Notes: generated by a model from the letters alone, not told the origin. A DNA stretch of 23,315 bases from Patescibacteria group bacterium (GCA_018901715.1 JAHIEL010000045.1:1-23315); one strand, 5' to 3'. Numbered from the stretch's first letter, positions 6,362 to 13,116 are shown. Numbers and translations are program-made.

Positions 6362-7933
6362 CTATATCTTTTTTATCATATAAGTTTGTTTCAGTCCATA
6401 TCCTAATTTCCTGTAATACCCCCTAACTCCAATCCCTGAAATAACAGCAATTTGTTTTTTGTTTTCCTGTTTTGCTATTTTTTCCGCTTCTTTCATTAGT
6501 TTTTTCCCAAGACCCTTATGTTGCGGGGCCTTGTCTTTTTTGGAAATTGCAATTAATTGGCCATAAGTGTGAAGTTCTCTCACTATCGCCGAATTTTCCA
6601 GTATGGGCAGTGTCGCCCTGCTTGGAATTCTTAATCTTAAAATAGAATAAAGTTTTGTTCTGTCATAATTTTCAAAACTTAAAAATATTTCTTTACCCTC
6701 TGACGCCTCATAGTCATCTCTGAAAAGCTTAAGTTTTTCTTTTGGATTATAATTGTCTTTTACTTCTCTGCATCTTATACATTTACATTGCCAATTTTCT
6801 TTTTCAGCCATTTTAAGAATCATTTGCCTGATATTTGAGGTTTTGGTTCCTCCTTCAATAATATAGCTGGTCGGGATATCTCTTATAATTCTTTGGATTC
6901 TTAACCAATAGGGAGTTATTTTTTTGATTTTGGTTATAAGTTCTATAAGTTGTTTTTCTGTATAGGGTTTGAATTTATTTTGTTTATAAATCTTATACAG
7001 CGGAGCTTCTTTTAATAAAGCACAGGGATAAATTTTTAAATAATCTGGTTTAAAATTTGGATTGGAAAAAAGTTGCTCAAACATCTCAAAATCTTTTTTA
7101 GGGTGCGACCCTAATAAATTGGGCATCATTTGATAACAGATTTTAAGACCAGCATCTTTTAATAATTTTGTAGCTTTTATTGTTTGTTCTATATTATGTC
7201 CTCTTTTATTAATTTCTAAAACATCATTGTATATGCTCTGGACTCCAAGCTCTACTCTGGTAATTCCTAATTCTCGTAGCCGTTTTATTTCTCTAATATC
7301 TATAAAATCAGGCCTTGTTTCAATGGTAATGCCGATTATTCTGCGCTTGGCATTTTCATTTTCTTTTTGAAGTTTTTCCAAGGCCTTTGTGCCTTTTTTA
7401 TTTTTTGGATAATCATTAACTGACTTAAAACACTGCTTAATAAACCAAGTTTGATAATTTTTAGGATAAAAAGACCAAGTAGCTCCAATTATTCTTAAAT
7501 CAATTTTATCAGTTGGGTGGCCGATTGCTTCCAGCGCCTTGATTCTCATTTGAACTTGTCTATATGGTTTATAATCACACATAATCGCCCTGGCTACTGC
7601 TGGCTCTTCTTGTAGATAGCTTTTTGGCGCTCCTTCTTGTTGTGGGCAATAAATACATTTTCCAGGGCAGGGATATGGTTTTGTCAAAACTGAAACAATT
7701 ACAATCCCAGACAATGAGCGAACTTTTCTTATTCTTAAAACTTCTTCTGTTTTTAAATCTTTTTCTATTCTTTTTTCTTTTATCAACTTATGATAAGCTT
7801 CAAGTAATTGGGAGTTTTTAATCATTCCTTTAGATTCTTTTTTAGCAAAACTTCTTTTTAAAGAATCTAAAATTTTGCGGTTTTTTTCCGTTTGTTCTGA
7901 AAAAGCAATTATTATTTTTTCTTCAATTGTCAT
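6362..7933 (-). CDS. elp3: Elp3-like tRNA uridine-34 modification enzyme (radical SAM + GNAT)
   Basis: 523 residues, the usual Elp3 length. The radical SAM Cys motif is C89-PGK-C93-IY-C96, in YPCPGKCIYCPQQEGAP. The central barrel includes GITIETRPDF (201-210) and RVELGVQSIYNDVL (226-239). A zinc-type cluster CKCIRCREV (C383, C385, C388) is followed by the GNAT domain (about 410-523), with VRELHTYGQ, the acetyl-CoA loop QHKGLGKKLM (471-480) and GVRGYYRKLGY (502-512). Elp3 uses acetyl-CoA and radical SAM chemistry to make the 5-carboxymethyl group on U34 of tRNA; single-subunit Elp3 is known in archaea and some bacteria. The divergent neighbour across the hairpin island is a Trm9-like methyltransferase, which would act on this product. 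Start ATG 7933 gives the expected N-terminal helix; the call is firm. Confidence 0.93.
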   Translation of the reverse strand: MTIEEKIIIAFSEQTEKNRKILDSLKRSFAKKESKGMIKNSQLLEAYHKLIKEKRIEKDLKTEEVLRIRKVRSLSGIVIVSVLTKPYPCPGKCIYCPQQEGAPKSYLQEEPAVARAIMCDYKPYRQVQMRIKALEAIGHPTDKIDLRIIGATWSFYPKNYQTWFIKQCFKSVNDYPKNKKGTKALEKLQKENENAKRRIIGITIETRPDFIDIREIKRLRELGITRVELGVQSIYNDVLEINKRGHNIEQTIKATKLLKDAGLKICYQMMPNLLGSHPKKDFEMFEQLFSNPNFKPDYLKIYPCALLKEAPLYKIYKQNKFKPYTEKQLIELITKIKKITPYWLRIQRIIRDIPTSYIIEGGTKTSNIRQMILKMAEKENWQCKCIRCREVKDNYNPKEKLKLFRDDYEASEGKEIFLSFENYDRTKLYSILRLRIPSRATLPILENSAIVRELHTYGQLIAISKKDKAPQHKGLGKKLMKEAEKIAKQENKKQIAVISGIGVRGYYRKLGYGLKQTYMIKKI

Positions 7934-7950
7934 AATTTTTTAATAAAATC

Positions 7951-8160
7951 CGCTTGTCCTCCCCGCCTTTATTTTTTGCAATTAATTTGCAACGAGGCCC
8001 GTCCTCGTTGCAAACCTCGGTGCAACCTGTGGATAACTGCAACGAGGCCGGGCCTCGTTGCAGTTATCACCGTGCGACCCGTCCTCTTTAATGAGGGCGG
8101 GTCGCGTGGGAGGAGGAGGTCGGACGGGTCGCACAAAAAGCGAGTAGAACGGGTCGTGCA
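7951..8160 (+). repeat. GC-rich hairpin island between elp3 and the Trm9-like gene
   Basis: Hairpin 1: 12-bp perfect stem (7986-7997 with 8003-8014). Hairpin 2: 16-bp stem (8032-8047 with 8053-8068). The two share TGCAACGAGG in their stems. Hairpin 3: 13 bp with one G-U (8074-8086 with 8093-8105). In addition 8072-8084 is the perfect complement of 8122-8134, so hairpin 3 has a competing partner, and ACGGGTCG recurs at 8149-8156. TGTGGATAA at 8028-8036 is a perfect DnaA-box-like sequence on the minus strand. Base composition here is far above the surroundings. It may be a REP/MITE-like element or a regulatory leader; it has no good coding frame. Confidence 0.75.
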
Positions 8161-8168
8161 GACACAAT

Positions 8169-8885
8169 ATGAAACCAGAATTTGCAAAATATTTATTAGA
8201 TAAGACCAGAGATGATTACAACTCAATTGCAGAGGTTTTTGATAATAGGCGAAGCTGGATACCTTCTGATTTTAAGCTATTTAGCCAATATATCAAGCAG
8301 GAGGATAAGATTTTAGATATTGGTTGCGGAAATGGACGGTTAAAAGAAATTCTATTGGAAAATACAGATTATTGCGGTATAGATTTTTCAGAAGGAATGA
8401 TTGAAAGAGCTAAAAAAAGATATCCTGAAGCAAAAATTTTTCATACAAAACCGTTTGAGTTTCCTTTTAATGATAACAGTTTTGATAAGGTATTTTGCCT
8501 TTCTGTTTTGCATCATATTCCTTCTAAAAGTTTTAGAATAAAATTTTTAAAGGAAATTAAAAGAGTTTTAAAGCCAAAAGGAGAATTGTTTTTAACTGTT
8601 TGGGATTTGGAAGATAACAAGAAAGCAAGAAAGCTGTTGTTTAAATATACTATGTTTAAGTTATTAGGCAAAACAAAGCTTGATTTTAAGGATATCTTCT
8701 ATCCTTTCAAAAATAGTAAAGGGGAGGTTTTGATGCAAAGATATGTTCATAATTTTTCTTTAAGAGAGTTAAAAAAATTTTTACAAAAAGCAGGTTTTAT
8801 TATTAAAAAAGTAGAAAAACAGCAAAGAAGCAAAAAAGGGAAAAACTTTTTTGTTTTAGCAGAAAATTTAGCCCCCATAGTTTAA
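8169..8885 (+). CDS. Trm9/ABH8-like SAM-dependent methyltransferase (probable tRNA wobble-uridine methyltransferase)
   Basis: 238 residues. YNSIAEVFDNRRSW (17-30) matches the start of Trm9-family proteins (YxxIAxxFxxTR). ILDIGCGNGRL (48-58) is motif I with the GCGNG form typical of that family, YCGIDFSEGMIERA follows, and VFCLSVLHHI (108-117) and RVLKPKGELFLTVWD (132-146) match Trm9's iAViHHl and vWa segments. The C-terminal RYVHNFSLREL and KKGKNFFVLAEN also resemble Trm9/ABH8 endings. In eukaryotes Trm9 with Trm112 methylates cm5U34 to mcm5U34, directly after Elongator. The divergent Elp3 gene next door supports that role. No Trm112-like gene is visible in this window. The last five codons, including the stop, lie inside the tRNA-Arg gene. 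It is certainly a methyltransferase; the Trm9 function is an inference from motifs and context. Confidence 0.8.
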   Translation: MKPEFAKYLLDKTRDDYNSIAEVFDNRRSWIPSDFKLFSQYIKQEDKILDIGCGNGRLKEILLENTDYCGIDFSEGMIERAKKRYPEAKIFHTKPFEFPFNDNSFDKVFCLSVLHHIPSKSFRIKFLKEIKRVLKPKGELFLTVWDLEDNKKARKLLFKYTMFKLLGKTKLDFKDIFYPFKNSKGEVLMQRYVHNFSLRELKKFLQKAGFIIKKVEKQQRSKKGKNFFVLAENLAPIV

Positions 8886-8942
8886 TGGACAGAACACAAA
8901 CCTCCGGAGTTTGAGATGCATGTTCAATTCCTGCTGGGGGCA
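8871..8942 (+). tRNA. tRNA-Arg (anticodon CCG)
   Basis: Acceptor GCCCCCA (8871-8877) pairs with TGGGGGC (8935-8941), discriminator A 8942. The D arm GTTT/GAAC (8880-8883/8892-8895) has GG followed by A in the loop, the A20 typical of arginine tRNAs. The anticodon stem CAAAC/GTTTG (8897-8901/8909-8913) encloses CTCCGGA, so the anticodon is CCG at 8904-8906. The T arm GCATG-TTCAATT-CCTGC has one T-C mismatch but keeps the closing G-C and the TTCAA loop. CCA is not encoded. The first 15 bases are also the end of the upstream methyltransferase gene. Confidence 0.92.
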
Positions 8943-9160
8943 CACTAGAAAATCTTAACGAGCAAAGCGAGTTTTAGAATTTCTTGTGCCCTGAGAAGCG
9001 AAGCGACGAAGGTCTACATCAGTGAATTTACTTGCCATTATACCCTGAGAAGCGAAGCGACGAAGGGTCGATCAATAATCACTAATCGCTAATCATTGAT
9101 CATCCTCCCGCCCCCGCCCCGACCTCATAAAGAGGTCTGGTGCAGAAAGAAAATATAAAT
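8943..9160 (+). repeat. Intergenic palindromic repeats (two GCGAAGC-core units and a GC-rich hairpin)
   Basis: Two near-identical units, CCCTGAGAAGCGAAGCGACG followed by AAGG at 8990-9012 and AAGGG at 9043-9066, have complementary ends (CCCT/AGGG) around the GCGAAGC core. The related AACGAGCAAAGCGAGTT lies at 8958-8974. Farther on, CTCCCGCCCCCGCCCC runs into the hairpin GACCTC-ATAAA-GAGGTC (9121-9137). No ORF is seen. The AT-rich promoter of the AbiE operon follows. Confidence 0.7.
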
Positions 9161-9164
9161 TAAC

Positions 9165-9193
9165 TTGTTTTTAGTGCTTTGTTGTGTTATACT
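9165..9193 (+). promoter_or_regulatory. Promoter of the abiE operon
   Basis: TTGTTT (9165-9170), a 17-bp spacer and TATACT (9188-9193). The -10 is good, the -35 poor. The ATG at 9202 lies 2 bases from the predicted transcription start, so the message is probably leaderless. Confidence 0.5.
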
Positions 9194-9212
9194 ATACATA
9201 AATGTACAGTAT
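9189..9212 (+). promoter_or_regulatory. Probable AbiEi operator (inverted repeat over -10 and start codon)
   Basis: Arms ATACTATACAT (9189-9199) and ATGTACAGTAT (9202-9212) are complementary at 10 of 11 positions (mismatch 9194/9207) around AA. The site covers most of the -10 box, the start point and the first codons of the antitoxin gene. AbiEi antitoxins are known to bind inverted repeats in their own promoter and repress it. Confidence 0.65.
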
Positions 9213-9765
9213 GCGAGAACAAGATATAAAACAGAGCAAACTTAATCTGCTTTTAAAAAGTCCCAAAAATCTTTTCCATACACAAGACCTGTTTTTGCTT
9301 TGGGCTATAGATAGTAAAAACACGCTTTACACCACCATAATGAGATATGTAAAAAAAGGAGTTCTTATAAGAATACAGAAAGGGCTCTATTCCAAAACCC
9401 CTTTAGGGCAAATAGACCCAGTAGAAATAGGGATGGCTTTTCTGCATTCTTTTTCTTATTTATCAACAGAAACTATTTTGTCTCAAGTAGGCGTTATATC
9501 TCAACCTATTCCATATATCACTTTAATTTCTAATCAATCAAAAAAGTTTAAGATAAAGAATCACTTCTATATTTCCCGACAAATGAAAAATGCCTTCCTA
9601 TTCAACGAGGCAGGTATAATAGAAAAAAATAACATTAAGCAAGCTACTCTGGAAAGAGCAGTAGCTGATATGCTTTATTTTAGTCCTAAATATCATTTTG
9701 ATGTACCCAAATCAATTGATTGGGATAAAGTTAAGGAGATACAAAAAATAATTGGTTATAAATAA
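9202..9765 (+). CDS. abiEi: AbiEi-type antitoxin / transcriptional regulator (type IV toxin-antitoxin)
   Basis: 187 residues. The N-terminal winged-helix region (about 5-65) contains FHTQDLFLLWAIDSKNTLYTTIMRYVKKGVL in part, followed by IRIQKGLYS, the characteristic wing of AbiEi-like regulators. The second half (GQIDPVEIGMAFLHSFSYLS, ATLERAVADML) matches the AbiEi C-terminal antitoxin domain. AbiEi neutralises the AbiEii nucleotidyltransferase without lasting protein contact (type IV) and represses its own operon. The toxin gene starts immediately after the stop with no gap, and an operator-like inverted repeat covers the promoter. A second ATG at 9211 would remove three residues; the leaderless layout favours 9202. 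Such pairs protect against phages or stabilise DNA. Confidence 0.85.
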   Translation: MYSMREQDIKQSKLNLLLKSPKNLFHTQDLFLLWAIDSKNTLYTTIMRYVKKGVLIRIQKGLYSKTPLGQIDPVEIGMAFLHSFSYLSTETILSQVGVISQPIPYITLISNQSKKFKIKNHFYISRQMKNAFLFNEAGIIEKNNIKQATLERAVADMLYFSPKYHFDVPKSIDWDKVKEIQKIIGYK

Positions 9766-10512
9766 ATGTTTGACATTAATCAACAAAGGGCTTATCACAA
9801 GGCCCAATTATATCGCTTATTAATAAGATTGCTAGATAATCAAAAAATAGCGAGCAATATTTTCTTCAAAGGAGGCACTTGTTCTTCTATGCTTGGCTTT
9901 TTAGACAGATTTTCAGTAGACCTAGATTTTGATTTGAAAAAAGGAGCTGATAAAAAAGAATTAAGAGAGCAGATGCATTCTATTTTTGAAGATTTAGATT
10001 TAACAATAAAAGACGAGAGCCAAAAAGCTTTGCAGTTTTTTTTGAAATATCAGTCCCCCTCAGACCAGAGAAACACCATTAAGCTTGAGATTATTGATAA
10101 TCCTTTTACCTCTATTGATCATAAGGCACAATATTTGAAAGACATTGACAGAACAGCTATTTGCCAAACTTTAGAAAGCATTTTCGCCAATAAGCTTATT
10201 GCTCTAACTGATAGGCATAAAAAAGAGGGCACTGTAGCAGGCAGAGATGTTTATGATATTCATTATTTTTTGTCTCGCGGCTTTGATTATAAAAAAGAAA
10301 TTATTGAACAGAGAACTAAAAAATCAACGCTTTCTTATCTTAAAGAGTTAAGAAGTTTTATTGATAAAAAAGTTACTGAAAAAGTTATTAATCAAGACCT
10401 GAATTTCCTTTTGCCTTATAAAAGATTTAATTCTATTAGAAAGACCCTTAAGACCGAAACTTTAATGTTGCTTAAAGACGAAATTAAAAGGATTTCCGAA
10501 GAAACAATATGA
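9766..10512 (+). CDS. abiEii: AbiEii-type nucleotidyltransferase toxin
   Basis: 248 residues. FFKGGTCSSMLGFLDRFSVDLDFDL (about 33-57 in part) contains the nucleotidyltransferase signature GG36-37 with the metal-binding pair D52 and D54. SIFANKLIALTDR and AGRDVYDIHYFLSRG are the helical motifs of PF08843 AbiEii/AbiGii proteins. Members transfer nucleotides, for example to tRNA ends, and stop growth; this target is family knowledge, not visible here. The ATG directly follows the antitoxin stop. The stop overlaps the next gene's ATG (ATGA), so a HIT-family gene has joined the operon. All key residues appear intact, so the toxin should be active. Confidence 0.88.
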   Translation: MFDINQQRAYHKAQLYRLLIRLLDNQKIASNIFFKGGTCSSMLGFLDRFSVDLDFDLKKGADKKELREQMHSIFEDLDLTIKDESQKALQFFLKYQSPSDQRNTIKLEIIDNPFTSIDHKAQYLKDIDRTAICQTLESIFANKLIALTDRHKKEGTVAGRDVYDIHYFLSRGFDYKKEIIEQRTKKSTLSYLKELRSFIDKKVTEKVINQDLNFLLPYKRFNSIRKTLKTETLMLLKDEIKRISEETI

Positions 10513-10928
10513 ATTGTGTATTTTGCGAAATCGATAAAGAGAGAACAAGAATTATAGAAGAAAAAGAATATACTCTTGTTATTTTAAGCAATCATAGATT
10601 AATGGAAGGGCATTTGCTTGTTATTCCCAAAAGACATGTTGAGAAAATTTCTGAATTGAATAAAGAGGAAAAGAAGGAATTATTTGATACTGTGACAGAA
10701 TATCAGGAGAAGATATTAAAGAATATTGCCAAGGGTTGTGATATTCGACAGAATTATAGGCCTTTTCAGGCAGAGGATAATCTAAAAGTTGATCATCTGC
10801 ACATTCATCTACAACCAAGAGAATTTGAAGATGAGTTATATGATAAATCCCAGATTTTTGAAAAAGAGGTTTTTAAAGAGTTGCCAGCAGAAGAAGCAAA
10901 GAGAATTAGTGATTTATTAAAAAAATAA
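10509..10928 (+). CDS. HIT-family (histidine triad) nucleotide hydrolase/transferase
   Basis: 139 residues. C3-VF-C6 starts the protein as in many zinc-binding HIT proteins. GHLLVIPKRHVEKISEL (34-50) is the conserved central strand and helix, and H96-L-H98-I-H100 is the histidine triad, followed by LQPRE. HIT proteins cleave nucleotide-phosphoramidates, Ap4A or adenylylated products. The ATG overlaps the stop of the AbiEii toxin, so translation is coupled. That is unusual for a housekeeping HIT gene and suggests either chance operon fusion or a link between toxin-made nucleotidyl products and their removal (speculative). No Shine-Dalgarno is seen. Confidence 0.87.
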   Translation: MNCVFCEIDKERTRIIEEKEYTLVILSNHRLMEGHLLVIPKRHVEKISELNKEEKKELFDTVTEYQEKILKNIAKGCDIRQNYRPFQAEDNLKVDHLHIHLQPREFEDELYDKSQIFEKEVFKELPAEEAKRISDLLKK

Positions 10929-11073
10929 ATAAAAGTTAGAAAAGTAGAAAGAGGAGTTCTTGTGTGGCCATTTTTTTGTTTCTCTTTTAAAATTTTTTAT
11001 GATATATTGAATTAAGAAGTTTATTTAAGGAAACAAAAATAAAGGTCGTTTTAATTTAAACAATTATTTATTT

Positions 11074-11334
11074 ATGCCAGATGAAGTTGAAGGAAAATTG
11101 ATTGGAAAAGTAATTCACTATTTTGATAAAATCGGAGTTGCTGTGGTTAAGTTGATCGCCCCTTTAAAAGTCGGAGACACTATTAGAATTGTAGGCGGTG
11201 ATATTGATTTTGAGCAAGCGATTGATTCAATGGAGGTAGAGCATAAGAAAATCAATAAAGCCAAAAAAGGAGATGAGGTAGGAATGAAGGTGTCGCAGAA
11301 AATAAGGGACGGATACCGAGTTTATAAAGTTTAG
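11074..11334 (+). CDS. Standalone elongation-factor domain II-like protein
   Basis: 86 residues forming only a beta-barrel like domain II of translation GTPases: GKVIHYFDKIGVAVVKL, APLKVGDTIRIVGG, the EF-Tu-like IDSMEVEHKKINKAKKGDEVG, then GYRVYKV. There is no GTPase domain. Similar small proteins are annotated as translation elongation factor-like, and the same barrel occurs at the end of U32 peptidases. The role is unknown; it could bind tRNA or the ribosome. The gene is preceded by 145 bp of AT-rich spacer with a TATATT-like box (about 11001) and followed 17 bp later by a permease gene. Confidence 0.78.
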   Translation: MPDEVEGKLIGKVIHYFDKIGVAVVKLIAPLKVGDTIRIVGGDIDFEQAIDSMEVEHKKINKAKKGDEVGMKVSQKIRDGYRVYKV

Positions 11335-11351
11335 TAAAAATAAAGATAGAG

Positions 11352-12470
11352 ATGTCTAATTTTATTAAAGCCCTTTCTATTTTTGTGGGGACTATAATTG
11401 GGGTAGGTATTTTTGGTCTTCCATTTGTTGCTTCAAAAAGCGGCTTTTTTGTTTTACTTTTCTATTTTTTACTAATTGGTACTGTCGCAATAGTAATCCA
11501 TTTGATTGTCGGAGATATAGTTATTGGAACCAAAGAAAAACATCGCTTCCCTGGTTATGTTTACAAATACCTTGGCAAGGCATGGGGCAGGATTGCTCTA
11601 ATGAGTATGTGTTTCGGGCTATTCGGCGCTCAACTTGCCTATTTAATTATAGGTGGTTCGTTTTTACAAGGACTTGTTTCTCCCTTTTTTGAAATGAACT
11701 CTTTAATCTATGTTTTGATTTTCTTTACTGCTGGCAGTGTCTTGGTTTATAGAGGCATTAAAGGAATTGCCTTAACTTCATTTTTAATTCTTTTAATCTT
11801 TTTTGGCTTGCTTATTTTCCTTTGTTTCAAAACCATTCCTGAAATTCAGGTTTCTAATTTTTTTAATTTTGATTTTAATTATTTTATTTTGCCTTATGGC
11901 ATTGTGGTTTTTGCTTTGTGGGGCTCTGCTATTCTTCCAGAAGTAAAAGAGGTTTTAAAAGGTAGCAGAAAACAGCTTAGAAAAGTCATTTGCACAGGCA
12001 TTTCAATTTCCATTATCACATATCTACTATTCACTGCTTTAGTTTTTGGAGTTTCAGGCGGAACTACTAGCCAAGATGCATTTTCTGGTCTAGTTGGGAA
12101 AATAGGGCCAGAAGTCGTTTATATTGGCTTTATCTTTGGATTGATAACCTGCTTTAGTTCTTTTATAGCGCTTGGCTTAACTTTGAAGAAGGTATTTTTA
12201 TATGATATGCATTTTTCAAAAAATAAATCATGGTTAATTTCTGCTTTTGTGCCTTTAATTTTATTTTTAATCGGCTTAAGAGAATTTATTCAGATTATTA
12301 ATTTTACTGGAGCCTTGGCAGTCGGGCTAGAAGGATTTATTGTGATTGTGCTTTATAGGGCTTATTTAAGGAAAAAGCATTCTCAAAAAATGAATCCTGC
12401 TTATTTTCTTTTATCTCTATTTTTCTTTTTCGGAGTTATAGCAGGAGTTTTCTATATGTTTTTTAGATAG
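11352..12470 (+). CDS. Amino-acid permease (APC superfamily, aromatic amino acid/HAAAP-like)
   Basis: 372 residues with about 10-11 hydrophobic spans. The N-terminal FVGTIIGVGIFGLPFVASKSG (residues 11-31 in part) is the first half-helix substrate site (GxGxxGLP) of APC-type transporters, and YGIVVFALWGSAILPEVKEVL is the family's sixth segment. Related permeases import tryptophan or tyrosine with H+ or Na+; the substrate here cannot be fixed. CPR-type cells usually cannot make most amino acids, so uptake fits. Located 17 bp after the EF-like gene and followed by a hairpin terminator. Confidence 0.82.
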   Translation: MSNFIKALSIFVGTIIGVGIFGLPFVASKSGFFVLLFYFLLIGTVAIVIHLIVGDIVIGTKEKHRFPGYVYKYLGKAWGRIALMSMCFGLFGAQLAYLIIGGSFLQGLVSPFFEMNSLIYVLIFFTAGSVLVYRGIKGIALTSFLILLIFFGLLIFLCFKTIPEIQVSNFFNFDFNYFILPYGIVVFALWGSAILPEVKEVLKGSRKQLRKVICTGISISIITYLLFTALVFGVSGGTTSQDAFSGLVGKIGPEVVYIGFIFGLITCFSSFIALGLTLKKVFLYDMHFSKNKSWLISAFVPLILFLIGLREFIQIINFTGALAVGLEGFIVIVLYRAYLRKKHSQKMNPAYFLLSLFFFFGVIAGVFYMFFR

Positions 12471-12474
12471 ATCC

Positions 12475-12503
12475 CCACGGCAAAAGCCATGGTTTTCGTT
12501 TTC
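12475..12503 (+). terminator. Probable terminator after the permease gene
   Basis: CCACGGC (12475-12481) pairs with GCCATGG (12486-12492) with one mismatch and loop AAAA, followed by TTTTCGTTTTC. It starts 4 bases after the stop codon. Confidence 0.6.
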
Positions 12504-12548
12504 TTAAAATAACAGGATATTTAAATCCTGGAAAAGGATTTTTGTGGC

Positions 12549-12576
12549 TTGACAAAACTATTCAGCTTATTAGAAT
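12549..12576 (+). promoter_or_regulatory. Promoter of greA
   Basis: TTGACA (12549-12554), 16 bp, TAGAAT (12571-12576). This predicts a ~16-nt leader before the ATG at 12599. A small CAGGAT-ATTTAA-ATCCTG palindrome lies just upstream at about 12519-12536. Confidence 0.65.
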
Positions 12577-12598
12577 AATATAGTGCCTAAGTTTATTT

Positions 12599-13072
12599 AT
12601 GGAAACCGAAAATAAACAATATCTTACAAATAAGGGTTTGCAAAAGCTTGAACAAGAGCTTGAGAATTTAAAGAATGCGAGGGATATTAAAAAGAAAGAC
12701 GAAGCAGTCATTCCTTCTTCTCAAACTATTGATTCTGAATTCGCAACATTTCAGGAGGATTTAAATTTGCTTGAAGCAAGAATTGACGAATTAGAATCTA
12801 TCCTTAAGAATTATGTGCTTATTGTTTTGCCTCCGACAAATAGAAGAAAAATTGTTGACTTAGGGGCTACTGTTATTTTAGAAGTAGAAGGCCAGAAAAC
12901 AGAATTTACAATCGTTGGATCAATTGAGGCCAATCCTACACTTGGCAGGATTAGCCACAGGTCTCCAGTAGGTAATTCTCTTTTGGGTAGCAAGGCGGGA
13001 GATGAAGTAAGAGTGCAATCAGCAGTGAAGACAATTTACAAGATTAAAAAGATTATTTATAAACAGCTTTGA
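12599..13072 (+). CDS. greA: Transcription elongation factor GreA
   Basis: 157 residues, the normal GreA length. The N-terminal coiled coil (about 8-75) starts YLTNKGLQKLEQELENL. The C-terminal FKBP-like domain has DLGATVILEVEG and the hallmark SPVGNSLLGSKAGDEV. GreA inserts its coiled-coil tip into the RNA polymerase secondary channel and stimulates cleavage of backtracked RNA. The tip here reads SSQTIDSEFATFQED (40-54) instead of the usual GDLSENAEY. Acidic residues D45 and E47 are still present, but the motif is diverged. It has its own promoter and terminator. Confidence 0.93.
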   Translation: METENKQYLTNKGLQKLEQELENLKNARDIKKKDEAVIPSSQTIDSEFATFQEDLNLLEARIDELESILKNYVLIVLPPTNRRKIVDLGATVILEVEGQKTEFTIVGSIEANPTLGRISHRSPVGNSLLGSKAGDEVRVQSAVKTIYKIKKIIYKQL

Positions 13073-13080
13073 AGTAAAAT

Positions 13081-13106
13081 AAAAAGAGGGCATTAGTCCT
13101 CTTTTT
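13081..13106 (+). terminator. Terminator after greA
   Basis: AAAAAGAGG (13081-13089) pairs with CCTCTTTTT, with a short GCATTAGT loop and a T tract. It ends only ~10 bp before the next ATG. Confidence 0.8.
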
Positions 13107-13116
13107 GTATCGCAAG

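Noticed and set aside
8028..8036. Perfect DnaA-box-like TGTGGATAA as a possible replication origin
   Set aside because: Only one box, in a GC-rich hairpin region, with no cluster of boxes and no dnaA or dnaN nearby; a chance match in 23 kb is plausible.
7969..8226. Reading frames on both strands through the GC-rich hairpin island (about 60-85 codons)
   Set aside because: They are by-products of the GC-rich palindromes (few stop codons), with low-complexity Arg/Pro-rich products and no recognisable domain.
8943..9160. CRISPR array from the repeated GCGAAGC units
   Set aside because: Only two full units with unequal sequence, internal palindromes and no regular spacers or cas genes.
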